A stretch of DNA of 64,000 bases from Harmothoe impar (lineage: Eukaryota; Annelida; Polychaeta; Phyllodocida; Polynoidae). The stretch lies in contig OX381717.1 in assembly GCA_947462335.1 (NCBI GenBank), positions 50,139,523 through 50,203,522 on the forward strand. The letters run 5' to 3'. Within the stretch, counting starts at the first letter, position 1. Each line of letters begins with the position of its first letter. The notes below the pieces were generated by a model. It was not told the DNA's origin, made no database searches, and worked only from the letters and a program-made list of their open reading frames with translations. Of this stretch, positions 10,762 through 21,667 are shown in pieces. Both the position numbers and the translations under genes were made by a program.

Positions 10762-10950
10762 GGTGCAAAGCGATTATGTATACCAATATTATATTTAACA
10801 TACCAAACATGAGATGTGGTCACTGGACGGGCGGCTTAATGCCAAGAGGACACAGAGTCATGCATGTACTCATGAAACTCACAGCAATGCTCTCTGTACA
10901 TTATACCAAGATTGTCTTTGTCTTTATGGGGCTACACTCGAGGGTACCAA

Positions 10951-11058
10951 CCCAGTGGGCACAAATTTCAGTTCAATGTTGAATCAACATTAAACCAACA
11001 TTGAATAAACATTGTCAACCAGTTTTCAATGCTGATTCAATGACCTGTGCCCACTGGG
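10951..11058. mobile_element. Short MITE, CCCAGTGGGCAC termini, copy 1
   Basis: 108 bp bounded by CCCAGTGGGCACA and TGTGCCCACTGGG, a 12-13 bp perfect inverted pair. The interior repeats AACATTGAATMAACATT words. A relative lies at 37382-37475 in a host-gene intron. Confidence 0.85.
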
Positions 11059-11089
11059 AATTTACCCCCGCTTAAAGCTAATTTTGGAG

Positions 11090-11790
11090 ACTCTCATTCC
11101 CCAGATAACATTGGTCCGTGGGGCCCATTTGTGTTTTTCTTGGGTTTGCCCATATCTGGGTTTTCCTCATTTTTGTCCAGGGTTTCCAGTAAGATTCCAG
11201 ATGGGCCAAGCCCACCAACAATTTTTTCCTAAAATATATTGTACATACTTTGAAACATACTCATCTTTGGTTGTTCTTAGAAATTATATATTAAAGTACC
11301 ACTTTCATGGCTTTGCATCAAAGATGGTTTTGCACGGGCTGGATCTAGTTAATGTGGGCTAGACTTCCTTGGGATTTCCATGGGAGTAAACCTGGGCTAC
11401 TAGGTGGGTTCCAGCTGGGCTCAGCCCACAGACCAAACTTCAAATATAATCATTTAACTACATTTGGAATACTTTAATTTGTGTCCGTTAGAAGTAATTC
11501 TTTGAAATTAACATTTTTAAGTTAAGTCGCGATGTTGTTATATCAGGATGGGTTTCACTTGGGATAGACTTGGGCAAAGTGGGTTAAAGGAACAGTGGGC
11601 GTTATATGGGCTTTGAATGTACTGTAGGGTGGGTCCCATTTGGGTTTGCCCGCCATCTAATTTTCTGGGCTCAGGCCATCAACTTAACTTTCATGGCTAC
11701 TTTTCAAATCCCATTCCCTCTCATGAATGGGACTCATCTGGGCTGGACCTGGGTCAAGTGGGCAAGTCATGTTCTTGAACAAACCGCTAG
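11090..11790. repeat. Dispersed repeat, GGGCCCA/GTTTGCCCA words, copy 2
   Basis: Two adjoining fragments of the family seen at 6013-6410: 11110-11290 (through ACTTTGAAACATACTCATCT) and 11630-11770 (CTCAGGCCATCAACTTAACT). No protein-coding capacity recognised. Confidence 0.65.
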
Positions 11791-12300
11791 ATGTCCTCGT
11801 TGAAAGTGATACCACATTAATGTTCCACAGAGCTTTTTATAATTGGATTACAAAAGTTTATGGTTTCTCAATAATTCCAGAATGGTTGGGAATATAACAG
11901 ATTTCATAATAGATTCTTGGAATGCCATGCTTTATAACCCCATTTTGAACATGAACATGGAAACAAGCAGCACCCTGATACAAACACCTGTTACCTGAAT
12001 GTAATAACAACATAAAATACTGTCACTGACTGTTGGCGTAGCCTTAGCGGCGATATACGCCTGCTGGTCCCTTCGGGACCGGAGTGAAAAGCAAGAAGAA
12101 GAGCTCTCACACACAGGCTGCCTGCCTGCTGGCTGCATCACACATGTTAAGAATTGTCCAGCTCAAAAGTAAGTCAGCTAAAGGATGCATTTCTCTACCT
12201 TCTAAATGGTAGAAGAAGAGATTCCTACCAGGAGGAACCAACTTAGTTGGAACATGGGCTATAACATCGGGATATCAAATAATAGCAAAAAACTACAGTA
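11791..12300. other. No gene seen
   Basis: Nothing recognisable; frames here are short and lack family motifs. Confidence 0.35.
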
Positions 12301-12552
12301 GAGATTACAACCCTATATGACCCCCCCTCCACCTCCCCCCCCCCCCCCCGCCAAGAAAAAAACAGCCCACATGGGCCCCCCCCTAAGCCCATCTGGATAC
12401 GCTCAATTTAAATCTGGGCAAGCCCATCTTGGTCCCAGCAATTAGCCCAGGACAAAAATGTGGTGGGCCCCATATGGACTAAGGGACGTGGGTCCCACCT
12501 AACAGCCCACCTTTAGACCCGTATGGGCCCCAGTAACCAATGCTGACTGGGT
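12300..12552. repeat. C-rich tract and dispersed repeat, copy 3
   Basis: After C runs (12318-12350) comes a 190-bp fragment of the GGGCCCA family (AAATCTGGGCAAGCCCATCT, CAATGCTGACTGGG). Confidence 0.6.
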
Positions 12553-13078
12553 CATAACTTAGCACAATAAAACTACATTATATTGTCACCGATGAATTAC
12601 TGTCTAGACCTGTTTGGGGTGCAATATAACACCATTGAGTTCATAATATCTCAGGTAACAAAAAAAACACGTTTTGCAAACGTTTGGAAACGTTTGGGGG
12701 AAAATGGTTGATGAAAGCATTTGCACAATTATTCTGGGACTTAATTTGGGACGTTTTAACTGAAATTTTGCTTTCAATCCTGTTTGCAAAGAGAAAGATT
12801 GGATTCAAATTTATATGATTATACATATACAACTAAATTCACCAGCAGTATATTCGTGTGCCTTACGCCAAAAGAAAGGTGTGTTTAAGCCCCCCACCTC
12901 CCCTATAAATGCCCAGAATGCCGCTCCTCGCTCAGCTCCAAACCTTCCTGGAGGGGCAGTAAGCGTTTCGCCCTTAACGTTACCTGTAGATTATCCCAGT
13001 AAAACGAATTGTATATGCATAGGCCTACTGATAGAAGGGTGTCACCACGGTTGAAGACCTCGGTTAGTATACGTGATA
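12553..13078. other. No gene seen
   Basis: Nothing recognised. Confidence 0.35.
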
Positions 13079-13420
13079 GGTGTGGTGTTATTTTCCATTA
13101 GCCGATTTAGAGGTGCTGCCGGCCGCTAGATTGTCCAATCAACAGGTACAGCCACAACAACCACACAACACAGAGTGTCTGAGTAAACAGAAAACCGTCA
13201 TACAACATTATAAATATAAAGTTTGTCTATGGCTCCTTATTGTGGCAAAACGTTATATAACGTTGAAAACGTTATTTTAACCTAAACTAACGTATTTTTG
13301 TTAGCTGGGGTACTTACCAGTGGTGTGCTGTGGATGCACCTGCCGATGCCTGCATGCCGATTGGACGATCTAGCGGCCGACAGGACCTCCAAATTGGCTA
13401 ATGAAAAATGCACCTTAGGC
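13079..13420. mobile_element. MITE, CCATTAGCCGATTT-terminated family, copy 1
   Basis: Left end TTTTCCATTAGCCGATTTAG, right end CCAAATTGGCTAATGAAAAA. Subterminal inverted words (CCGGCCGCTAGATTGTCCAA and TTGGACGATCTAGCGGCCG) extend the pairing. Same family as the middle layer of the nest at 44562-45297. No transposase. Confidence 0.85.
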
Positions 13421-13534
13421 AGGATGGTTCGGGACGACGTGCGTTAGTGACAAGGTTGGGATGTGAGACTGCCAACCCGCTTGGCTGCTTGCGTAATGAA
13501 GGTCGATGGAAGTAAACAGGGGGCCTTCAATGGG

Positions 13535-13740
13535 GGAGGAGGGTCCCAATGTCGCATGTTGATTTTAAGAAATGTCTATGTCACTTAATGATTATAATGT
13601 TCATGTCCCATGTTGGTTTTAAGAACTGTCTGTGTTCCATGTCATTATCTTTTTAGGCCTCATGTCGCATGTCACTAGGCCTCATGTCGCATGTCGATTT
13701 TAAGAAATGCCCATGTCGCCATATCGAATTTAGGGGTTTA
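13535..13740. repeat. Degenerate CATGTCGATTTTAAGAAAT repeats, cluster 1
   Basis: Irregular repeats of a word like CATGTCGATTTTAAGAAAT, with AGGCCTCATGTCGCATGTC between, preceded by GGGTCCCAATGTCG. A second cluster at 14610-14770 starts with nearly the same lead-in. Confidence 0.7.
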
Positions 13741-14425
13741 GAGCCATAAACAGGGTCAATTCCTCATGGTGAACACTTTACACACAAGCCTGGAAATTAG
13801 ATAAGGTACATTGTATTATGAGGATCATTTGTATCAGCGACAGACTCTCCTTCTAGAGTCTGGCGATGCTGGACTCTCTTTCCTAGCTCCAAGAGTCCAG
13901 AATCTGTCAATTTGAGAGTCTTACCCCAGTTCTTGACGGCTTATAAGATTATTCAGTGTGGTAACGTGATTACTATGAACATTGATTTCGCAGGTTTATA
14001 GTGGAAGTCTGATATAGTTTGTTAACAATATGGGGGGGGGGGGACTAGACACGGTCCATGCCTATGTCCTAGTGTGAGGACACAGCTCCATAATGGACCT
14101 GGGTTAACCGACAAGCTTCAATTCACTCAATAATATGTTTATATGTAACCCCCAGCCCCTACACTCCTAGCATGGTTGTCACACAAGGAGTCTGACAGAA
14201 CATACTGTGAAAATGACAAATCGTAATTATACCTTATAGAGTAAAAGCCCCGGGGTAAAGGCTCTCTGAATTGGAAAGACACCTTGAGTCAGACATTCTT
14301 GTTTTTGAATGACATGCACAATATGAATATATCACCTGTCATGTCAACTAAAGATGAAACCTAGGCCCACCTGGTGTAGGTGCATACAAACATCAATTTG
14401 GAAAATGTTTTAGTGTTTTTTCCAA
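13741..14425. other. No gene seen
   Basis: Contains a small hairpin around AGACTCTCCTTCTAGAGTCT (13846-13866) and a G run near 14030. No coding or RNA gene recognised. Confidence 0.35.
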
Positions 14426-14580
14426 GAGAGCCTCAAACTCACGACCTCAGGACCTCAGTAGTGCTTAGCATGTCCAGTTTGGAAGACCTTTTCAGTTTTC
14501 TCCAAGAGAGCCTCAAACTCCCAACCTGTGGATCAACAGACAGTCATGCCACTGACTGAGCTATCTGGGCAAGTGTCTGT
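14425..14580 (-). repeat. tRNA-derived SINE with duplicated tail
   Basis: The minus strand reads GCCCAGATAGCTCAGTCAGT, a good A-box region, then a weak B box (GGGAGTTTGAGGCTC). The phrase CCAAGAGAGCCTCAAACTC occurs twice (about 14430 and 14500), so the tail is partly duplicated. The element at 21487 carries the same join of tRNA head to GCTCTCTAAAGGAAAC-like body. Confidence 0.55.
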
Positions 14581-14609
14581 AAACACTGTTCATAGATAAA
14601 TGTAGGGGG

Positions 14610-14770
14610 TCAGGATGGGGGGTCCCAATTTTCCATGTCGATTTTAAGAAATCGCTATGTCGCCCTGTCGATTTTAGGTATATTTTAAGAAATGGCCATG
14701 TCACCTTGTCGATTTTAAGAAAACCATGTCACTTTCTTTTATATTCTTCATGTCGTATCTCACTAGGCCA
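14610..14770. repeat. Degenerate CATGTCGATTTTAAGAAAT repeats, cluster 2
   Basis: Four or so irregular copies of CATGTCGATTTTAAGAAA following GGGGGGTCCCAATTTTCC. Related to 13535-13740. Confidence 0.7.
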
Positions 14771-15090
14771 AAAAAAGGCTGATGGCTGCCAGTGCATGGG
14801 ATATCAATGATGTAGCTTGGCAGGTGGTTCTTGTCCATTTTCTAAACATTAGATTTCAAGAGTTTTCTATGCGTTTCTGAGATCGTATGTAGTTTCCTAA
14901 CCCTGAATAAGTGGTTAATGTGAAACGGAAGTGAGGGGGGGGGGGGTGAGTCCGGGGGGTGAGTCCAGGACCGGTCAATGATCAAGATGTTACTGCTTGC
15001 TATGGCTGGCATCATATAGCCCAGTATTTGGTAAACCGACCACTCTTTAACCGAATACTATGCACTTGCTTCGTGTTATCCAAACACAAA
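14771..15090. other. No gene seen
   Basis: G-run near 14935-14947; nothing else recognised. Confidence 0.35.
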
Positions 15091-15279
15091 TACTGAGATG
15101 GGCGGGGGGGGTCCAAATGCGGTTTGTGGGTGTGGTTCGCGCGGGCTGTGTTCATACACAAAGGGAGGGGTGGTTGGCCAATTACCAGAGCGAACATGGA
15201 ATATGGGGGAGGAAGTTTCCGAGTTTGAGAAAGTTGTAACGGTTGGAATCTTCTGGCAACTGTTGGGGCAACGGGTGGT

Positions 15280-15455
15280 AAGAGAAGGGGGGGCGGTGGT
15301 AGGAGATGGGCAGGGCAGGGCAGGGGAGGAACAGGCGTGGGAGGGGAGGGAGAGGGGGATAAGAGGGGGAGGGGTTGGAGAAGGGGAGGGGAGGGGAGGG
15401 GAGGGGAGGGGAGGGGAGGGGAGGGGAGGGGAGGGGAGGGGAGGAAGAGGGGCCA
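15280..15455 (+). repeat. (GGGGA)n purine-rich microsatellite
   Basis: From about 15378 to 15442 the + strand is a regular GGGGA repeat; flanks are irregular purine tracts. The strand asymmetry gives open frames both ways, but these encode only low-complexity Pro/Ser/Leu or Gly/Arg/Glu and are not genes. Confidence 0.9.
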
Positions 15456-15485
15456 GGGGAGTGGTATGTGATGGGATGTTCTGCG

Positions 15486-16036
15486 TAGTATGGTGGCCGA
15501 CAAGGCTCACTCCAAAAAAAAAGTAGTATGAAAACAAAAAAAGTTTTTCACTATAAAAGTGGGGAATCTTTTTTTTTCAGAAGTGAAAAAAAAGATTTTT
15601 TTTAAACATTGAAAATAGTTGGTGTCAACTGTCAACAGCGAAAATCATTGCTGTCAACTGTGAACTTTTTCAACATTCTGCTCTCCAAGCACATTCTGCC
15701 ATCAGCAAATGAGATGAGCCTTGTGATTGGTCCTTGGTGGTGGGTACTTGAAGTAAGGATTTCCGTGCGGACTATTTTCTACCACTTCACTTGTCCTGTT
15801 TATGACCGGTAATAAACAGGAAAGTTCCTGTTTATGACCGGTCATAAACAGGAATATTGAAAAAGTTGACAGTTGACATCAACGAGTTTTGCTGTTGACA
15901 GTTGACAGCAACTGTTTTCAATGCTAAAAAATAAAATATTTTTTTCACTTCTGAAAAAAACGATAAATTTTTTTCCCCAAAAAAAATTCTTTTCGTACTA
16001 CTTTTTTTTTGCAGTGAGCCTTGTTGGCCACCGTAG
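15486..16036. mobile_element. Long foldback element with CCGGTCATAAACAGG palindrome
   Basis: The outer arms TATGGTGGCCGACAAGGCTC and GAGCCTTGTTGGCCACCG are inverted. Pairing continues inward through GTAGTA/TACTAC, A-runs and GTCAACTGTCAACAGC-like words (left 15620-15660, right 15860-15915), about 190 bp per arm. A perfect 30-bp palindrome sits at 15825-15854, with a second imperfect half just before it (15794-15820). No transposase. Confidence 0.85.
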
Positions 16037-16039
16037 ATA

Positions 16040-16555
16040 AGGGGTGGAGCGTCAGCTTTCTGTCGGAGGAGGGAGGGGTGGGAAGAAAAGAGAAAAAAAA
16101 GACTCAACTAGGGCAAAACACAGCGATGTATTTAATATTTTCTTTTTGCCACATTTCTCCTCATGTCGCTGCATTTCGCAACAGTGTCGCTTTAAACATC
16201 ACTAGGATCACCAGGGAGGACACGCAGGGAGACACTGCCGCGAAATGCAGCAACAGGTGCAAAACATTAGAAAGATCGACACGTTTCGCAGGTAACTTTG
16301 TCGCCCTAGTGTAGGGCGTTCAGGTAATTTTTATAGAGTGTGGAAAAGTTGCATTTTTTGTGCAGGATGGATAGATGGGATCTTAACTAAGAGAATTCTG
16401 AAAGAATTTTAAATCTACCACCACTGGATCTTGGTTAAATTGGTTTTGCTTTGCAAAAAGTAAGGTGTTTTGGGAGGACAAGAAAGCCCAGTCTAAGCAT
16501 GCAGTGGATTGGTCCTGAAATAGCACTCCCCTGCTACAGTGTAAGTGGTGGGGAT
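16040..16555. other. No gene seen
   Basis: Contains TGTCGCTGCATTTCGC-like inverted words (16160-16250) that may be a small decayed inverted repeat. No gene recognised. Confidence 0.35.
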
Positions 16556-16558
16556 CCA

Positions 16559-16788
16559 GGGGGCTCATTCAGAACAACTGACGTGGTCGTAGGGAACTGG
16601 TGACGTGACGAGACCTGTCTGACGACCATAAGTAAAAATTGTTTCAGAAGAATTCCTATACAAATCTACAGAAATTAATGTAAATACAACATTTTGCCAG
16701 CTGCAAATACCCTCGTCAATTGCAAATACTGCAATATTGACGAAAATCACAATATGATGACTGACGAGTCTGTTCTGAAAGAGCCTCC
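16559..16788 (-). mobile_element. MITE, GGAGGCTC-TTCAGAAC family, copy 2
   Basis: Minus-oriented: starts on the + strand with GGCTCATTCAGAACAACTGA and ends with TTCTGAAAGAGCCTCC. About 230 bp, nearly the same length as the inverted copy at 17320-17550. Confidence 0.85.
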
Positions 16789-17319
16789 TGGTGCAGTGGA
16801 GGGTGACTTAGATAAGGAATGTACTACTCCTAAGAAAAGGTAGATCCACATAATTGTAAATCTGCTGGCCAATTCTTTTCCAATCACTTTCTTCTTCAAA
16901 CAGGAGGTAGTTAACATAATTATATGGGATGTAGATGTATGCTCCCACATTTTTATGCTCCTCTATTTTAAAGGCGATTCCATGTATTTTAGGAAATATT
17001 TTGCTGTAGATCAGGATCTGGTAGTACATTTAACATGTTGGATATATGTAAATGTAGGCCTACATCTTAGTATTACAATCCAATCAATTCTGAATTGACT
17101 GCACAAATACCCTCTGGCAGAAATCTATTCTAGTACAGGGCTGTTGTTGGGCAGCAATCAATTACTGCTGCCAAAATGTGGGCCTGCACAGGGAGCACAC
17201 ACTCCCCAGTTTCTACTTACTCATTCATATAAAAACACTAATGGAAATATACAAATCTTTGCATGAACCATACATTGTGTAGAATGAAACCATAGCTTTC
17301 CAATGGTATAAACATATCT
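16789..17319. other. Spacer between inverted MITE copies
   Basis: About 530 bp, no gene recognised. Confidence 0.35.
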
Positions 17320-17550
17320 GGAGGCTCTTTCAGAACAGACTCGTCAGTCGTCATATTGCAATTTTCGTCAATATTGCAATATTTGCAATTGACGAGGGTA
17401 TTTGTAGCTGGCAAAATGTGGTATTTACATTGATTTTTTATACATTTGTATAGGAAATCTTGTGAAAAAGATTTTACTTTTGGTTGTGAAACAGGATTCG
17501 TCACGTCACCATTTCCCTACGACCACGTCAGTTGTTCTGAATGAGCCTCC
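17320..17550 (+). mobile_element. MITE, GGAGGCTC-TTCAGAAC family, copy 3
   Basis: GGAGGCTCTTTCAGAACAGA at the left and GTTGTTCTGAATGAGCCTCC at the right; 231 bp. Inverted relative to copy 2, so transcription across both could form a long hairpin. Confidence 0.85.
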
Positions 17551-18210
17551 TGTAGTTATTGGAGTCAATTAGCCATGAATGGGATATGATTGTAGATAGA
17601 GGGGAGAACAGATGCTTGTCTGGGCCGTGGAAGGCCGCTCTGAACACCCTACCTCGTGGAGTCCAGGCTAATGGGGAATGGAGTAGGGAAGGGAGGGGGC
17701 AGGTGAGTAGGGACGGTATAAACGGTAATGACATGGTGACCACATCTTCTATCATGGTCTGTCCAGGATGAGTCACGAACCGAACACTGTGGGAGGTGCC
17801 ACCCAGACTACAGCTCTTATGTATAGTTTGTCCATGTTACAAAGTGAGATTACAGTTTCAGAATTGTACTGTTCTAGGTTGTATTTTAGATCTAGGCTGC
17901 ACAGAGTCAGTTGTAATGACTGGTATAAACTTTAGGTATCAGATATAATATACGGTATCTGTATTGTGCGGTCTTCTTGAAATCCTGCCGGACATGGGCA
18001 ATGTCTGGCAGAAATATCACAGATCCGGCAGAAGGTCTGGTATGGCTGGACCGAATGTCTGGCTGGATTCGAAGGACATTTACCTACATTTAGTTTTTTG
18101 TTGCGTGAGAATCGGACAATTATTGTGTCATGATAGTAAAGTTATTTTCATAAACTACCTTGGGCATCTTGGGCATTAGGATATATGATAATTGGCTCCA
18201 AAGGCCTCAG
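17551..18210. other. No gene seen
   Basis: No coding or repeat signature recognised. Confidence 0.35.
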
Positions 18211-20266
18211 GGCCTCGATTCATAAGTTTATACTACTAAGTTAATTTTTGTGTCATAGTCGGAAGTAAAGCTACAACTATTAGAAAAAACGATTGCATAC
18301 CCATTTCACAAGAGCAAGTAGTATCTCCTTCAAAAACAGTCAGAAGTAAATTGATTTACGATTAGGAACATCTGCAGTTGTAAAGTATAATTGAAATCGT
18401 ATGTGCCCCTGTCAAACAATGTGGGGGAAACCAATTTATTTCAATATTTATTTCAATATTGGGGTGTTTCCAATCAATATGACGTCATTTCCGGTGAGGA
18501 GTTCCCACCTAGTCGTACAAAGAAAGTTTAGGAAATGGTTATGTGAGGCTAACTCAAAATATGACACCTGGGGCCTGTTTCTTAACCCATATTTGATAGA
18601 ACGATATTTTTTGGTGTTTCTAAAGGTGATATATTAGTATTTATGCTACACTAGTGCTCTATTAGTGTTCGTTCTACTAATAGAACTCAGTTTCACTAAT
18701 ACAATGATTTCGTAACATGTTTCTTAACCTCTTTTTGGCGTTACACTAGCATTATATTAAGGCCGTTAATATATCGTTTAGCCTGTTTTAGTATAGCTGT
18801 TTAGGACCATGTCGAGGTGTGGGCATAAACTATATAGAATTGGTTAATAAAAAAAATTATTCCACAGACCTCTTGTACATGTATACAGGATATGTGGAAA
18901 AAAAAATTGGACAAAAAATATTTATATTGCAGTACTTATATAGCTGATAAGACGCAATTTGGACTTAGACATTTTAGCGATCTATCTAAATCTTCATGGG
19001 TATATTAAGGATTCCAGTAATATTAATTATTATTGTTGTGCTAAGCGGGAGGCCAATATGCAACCAGCAAGCCAGTGTTCATCCACTGAGAAAGTTTGGG
19101 GAGAGGGCATTTCGTTATATTAATTATTATTCTTGTTGTATGTGGTATTTATCATTGCTGGTGGGGCGAGAAACACAGTTTTCATCGTTCTATTAAGATC
19201 CTGATCGCCCTGTTAATTTTTCGCGTTATATTATTATTATTGTTGTTGTATGTGGTATTTATCATTGCTGGTGGGGCCTTACTGACTGATCTGTGAGTTA
19301 GTACTATGCAGGAGAGATGGCGCCACCAACATATATACCTAGATGGCAGCACCGTTCTGCACCTGCAGCTGGGGAACCCCCTCCGTCTAACGGGGATTCC
19401 ACACTATACTCTGTCTCTAATTTTTCTTAGTATATCGGTAGCACTAATATAGCTTAATATATTGAATGGTAATATATCTAGAAATGTCCTAATATAACTA
19501 CTTTAAAGGTAACCAACAGCCGAAAAATTGGCAATTCTGTTTCATAAGTCGTTATACTAATATTTTTGTTAATATATCTAAAATAGAAATATTAATTTTT
19601 CGCCTTTTGCAACAGGCTACTTTTCGTTACCTCTTGTTATATTATCTCTGATCTATTAAGACATGAATATAACGGTCTAAGAAACACTTGTTAAGAAACA
19701 GGCCCCAGTAGACTGACAGGCACCCTATATTTCTATATAGCATATAATAAAAATAGTAAATAAACCAGGTCGGAAATTTACTTCCTATCCTGCTGTCATG
19801 TTATCCCACTGCACCATGCGATATACAAAATATAGTATGATTTCTTATAACGACCAATGTTTTATTTATATTACATCCACTTGATAAAGCATTGTATTGT
19901 AATACACAACATATTGACATAGTGCAGTACATGTTTCTCTTTCTTTTGCACGGGGTTTGGAAGATATACACCCCTAAATGGAGAAAAGGTCATTGGCTGA
20001 GATGAGATTGGACCCTGTCTCAGCCGTTTGTTGTGAAATGACCTAAACCATCCTTATGACCACCTATTACCCTTGTTTTTTTATGACTTCATGAGCAGAT
20101 ATATTGTTACCACAGCATTGTGAAATGCACTAAATATGACCTGCAAAAGGAACATATCATTACCTTACCCATATTGAAATGTACTACACCTCCTCATTTT
20201 AACGTGAAATGGTATTCTTCTGTCGTAAGAGTATTCAACTGTCGTACATTGTTATGAATCGAGCCC
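18211..20266. mobile_element. Outer element, GGGCTCGATTCATAA termini, interrupted
   Basis: Left end GGCCTCGATTCATAAG and right end TTATGAATCGAGCCCC form inverted termini. Further inward both sides carry short words around GTCGTA/AGTCGG. A second element (18567-19708) lies inside, so this one is older. No transposase recognised. Confidence 0.65.
18567..19708. mobile_element. Inner element, CTGGGGCCTGTTTCTTAA termini
   Basis: CTGGGGCCTGTTTCTTAA and TTAAGAAACAGGCCCCAG are perfect 18-bp inverted termini. The interior is AT-rich with many TATTAGT/ACTAATA words. A segment of about 55 bp (GTTGTATGTGGTATTTATCA then TTGCTGGTGGGG) is directly duplicated at 19111-19168 and 19225-19279. Confidence 0.85.
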
Positions 20267-20269
20267 CAG

Positions 20270-20940
20270 ATCATGGGGTGTCAAACTATTCAAGAACTCT
20301 TGCCTTGTTGGTTGTCCCTGCTGGACTGAATCCAATCGATTCCAGGGCCTAGCCCCTCGGTAGTATGGAGCTTTGGTGGACAACATCTTTGATTGGTCAC
20401 TTTGTCACCAACTTTACCTTGCCGTCATGGCGGAGCACTCTGCAGGGGACCACATGCAGATAAATGAATGCATTCCCCTTAATGCCACTTTTAAAACTAC
20501 TAATTATGTCCTTGTAAACATACGCAAACATATATCAGCCGATTTACACTTTATAGACTTTCTTTGGATATAATATGATATAACAACTGATATAACGAGT
20601 AGGCTAGTCAATTAGCCTAATATTATCAGTCATGTTATGTGTTTTTATAAAGTTCAATATTAAGGATACGTATCAAGGATCAGTAGAACACAGTACCGGG
20701 ACTGGAGCTGATAAACCATATTTCACTTTCAAATAAAAACAAAACAAAAAAACTTTTCTATTTCATTTTGAAATGAATAATAGGGTCTTATTTCTGCATT
20801 GCTGGGGCCCACCAACACAACTTAATTCAATTTCGAAATAAGCTTTTAAATGGCTCCAAACTGGTACTGGTATGTTTCCATAATGGAAAGGCAATTCCTA
20901 CTTCTCCGAATTCCTATGCTTATCTATTTCGATGCACCGA
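20270..20940. other. No gene seen
   Basis: Unique-looking; nothing recognised. Confidence 0.35.
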
Positions 20941-20944
20941 CTGG

Positions 20945-21240
20945 GCATTAACTCTTGAAGCGCTGCATAGTGTGTTAATGCATTATGCCATTGTTCGCCA
21001 CGATGCATGATTGCAGCCCAGACGAGTAACTTGTCAGTGCTACATCCATGCATCACCTGCCCCTCAGGAGTGTATTGACCTCTTAGTGTATATCAACGTT
21101 TAGGGCATCAACCCCTTTTAAGGTTAACCGGTCATGCAGGGATATAACCAGGTCAAGGAGGGATTCTCACCAGTGCTACTTTCATGCATCATGCCAACCC
21201 TTCGGGAGTGCAAGTAGTTCACGATGCCAGTTCTATACCA
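20945..21240. mobile_element. TTAACCCTTT MITE family, diverged copies
   Basis: From GCATTAACTCTTGAAGCGC to CCCCTTTTAAGGTTAACCGG (21128), with AGTGCTACATCCATGCATC inside. A second partial copy follows at 21165-21215 (AGTGCTACTTTCATGCATCA, TGCCAACCCTTCGGGAGTGC). Confidence 0.6.
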
Positions 21241-21484
21241 CGTGGACTGTCTATCATATCCGAATTGCTGTATGATAGGGGTTGCTTGATGGTTATAGGT
21301 GGGGTCGACCTAGATAGGAGATATGGTTGAGCAACTAGGAGAATTACTTATTAGAGTAGGAGTAGGGGTTGGTAGACTATCCTGGGGTAAAAGTCCTGGC
21401 AGTTCTAAGGGTTTAAGATTAATTCGCTTAATCTCAAAATTGTATGTAAGCCCCATTGACTATCTCATCAATAGACCATGCTGA
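21241..21484. other. No gene seen
   Basis: Nothing recognised. Confidence 0.3.
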
Positions 21485-21486
21485 CA

Positions 21487-21660
21487 CTTGCCTGGTTAGC
21501 TTAATTGGTAGGGTGCCTGCCTCTAAATCCTAGCGTTGAGAGTTCAAAGCTCTCTAAAGGAAACTTAATTACCAAAATGTTTTCAAAAATTAGCCCTGAA
21601 TCAACACACACCAGAGGGAGTTAGTGAATTTCTAAAGATTCTGAGAACGTCCACTAGGTG
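21487..21660 (+). repeat. tRNA-derived SINE
   Basis: GGTTAGCTTAATTGGTAGGG resembles a pol III A box and GAGTTCAAAGC a weak B box about 40 bases on. The body (GCTCTCTAAAGGAAAC) matches the SINE at 14425-14580 in the opposite orientation. The 3' part (GTTAGTGAATTTCTAAAG) recurs after the element at 21668-22472. Confidence 0.55.
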
Positions 21661-21667
21661 AGGTTGT

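Larger units (their letters stand above)
7375..10765 (-). mobile_element. CR1-like non-LTR retrotransposon with internal RT deletion
   Basis: A minus-strand element. In transcription order: an ORF1 fragment with an SGNH-esterase-like end (10761-10516), a short frame of unknown role (10491-10171), ORF2 with an apurinic endonuclease and the first RT motifs (10196-8502), then the RT C-terminus (about 8530-7706), then a 3' UTR ending in an A-rich tail at about 7376-7385. The central RT, including the YADD catalytic box, is absent; the two halves meet near 8505-8512. The 5' end is probably truncated near 10765. The SGNH end in ORF1 plus this endonuclease type point to the CR1/L2 group. As it stands it cannot make an active RT. 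Confidence 0.8.

Noticed and set aside
15012..15537. Overlapping frames of 140-160 residues on both strands
   Set aside because: Pro/Ser/Leu or Gly/Arg/Glu low complexity from the GGGGA repeat.
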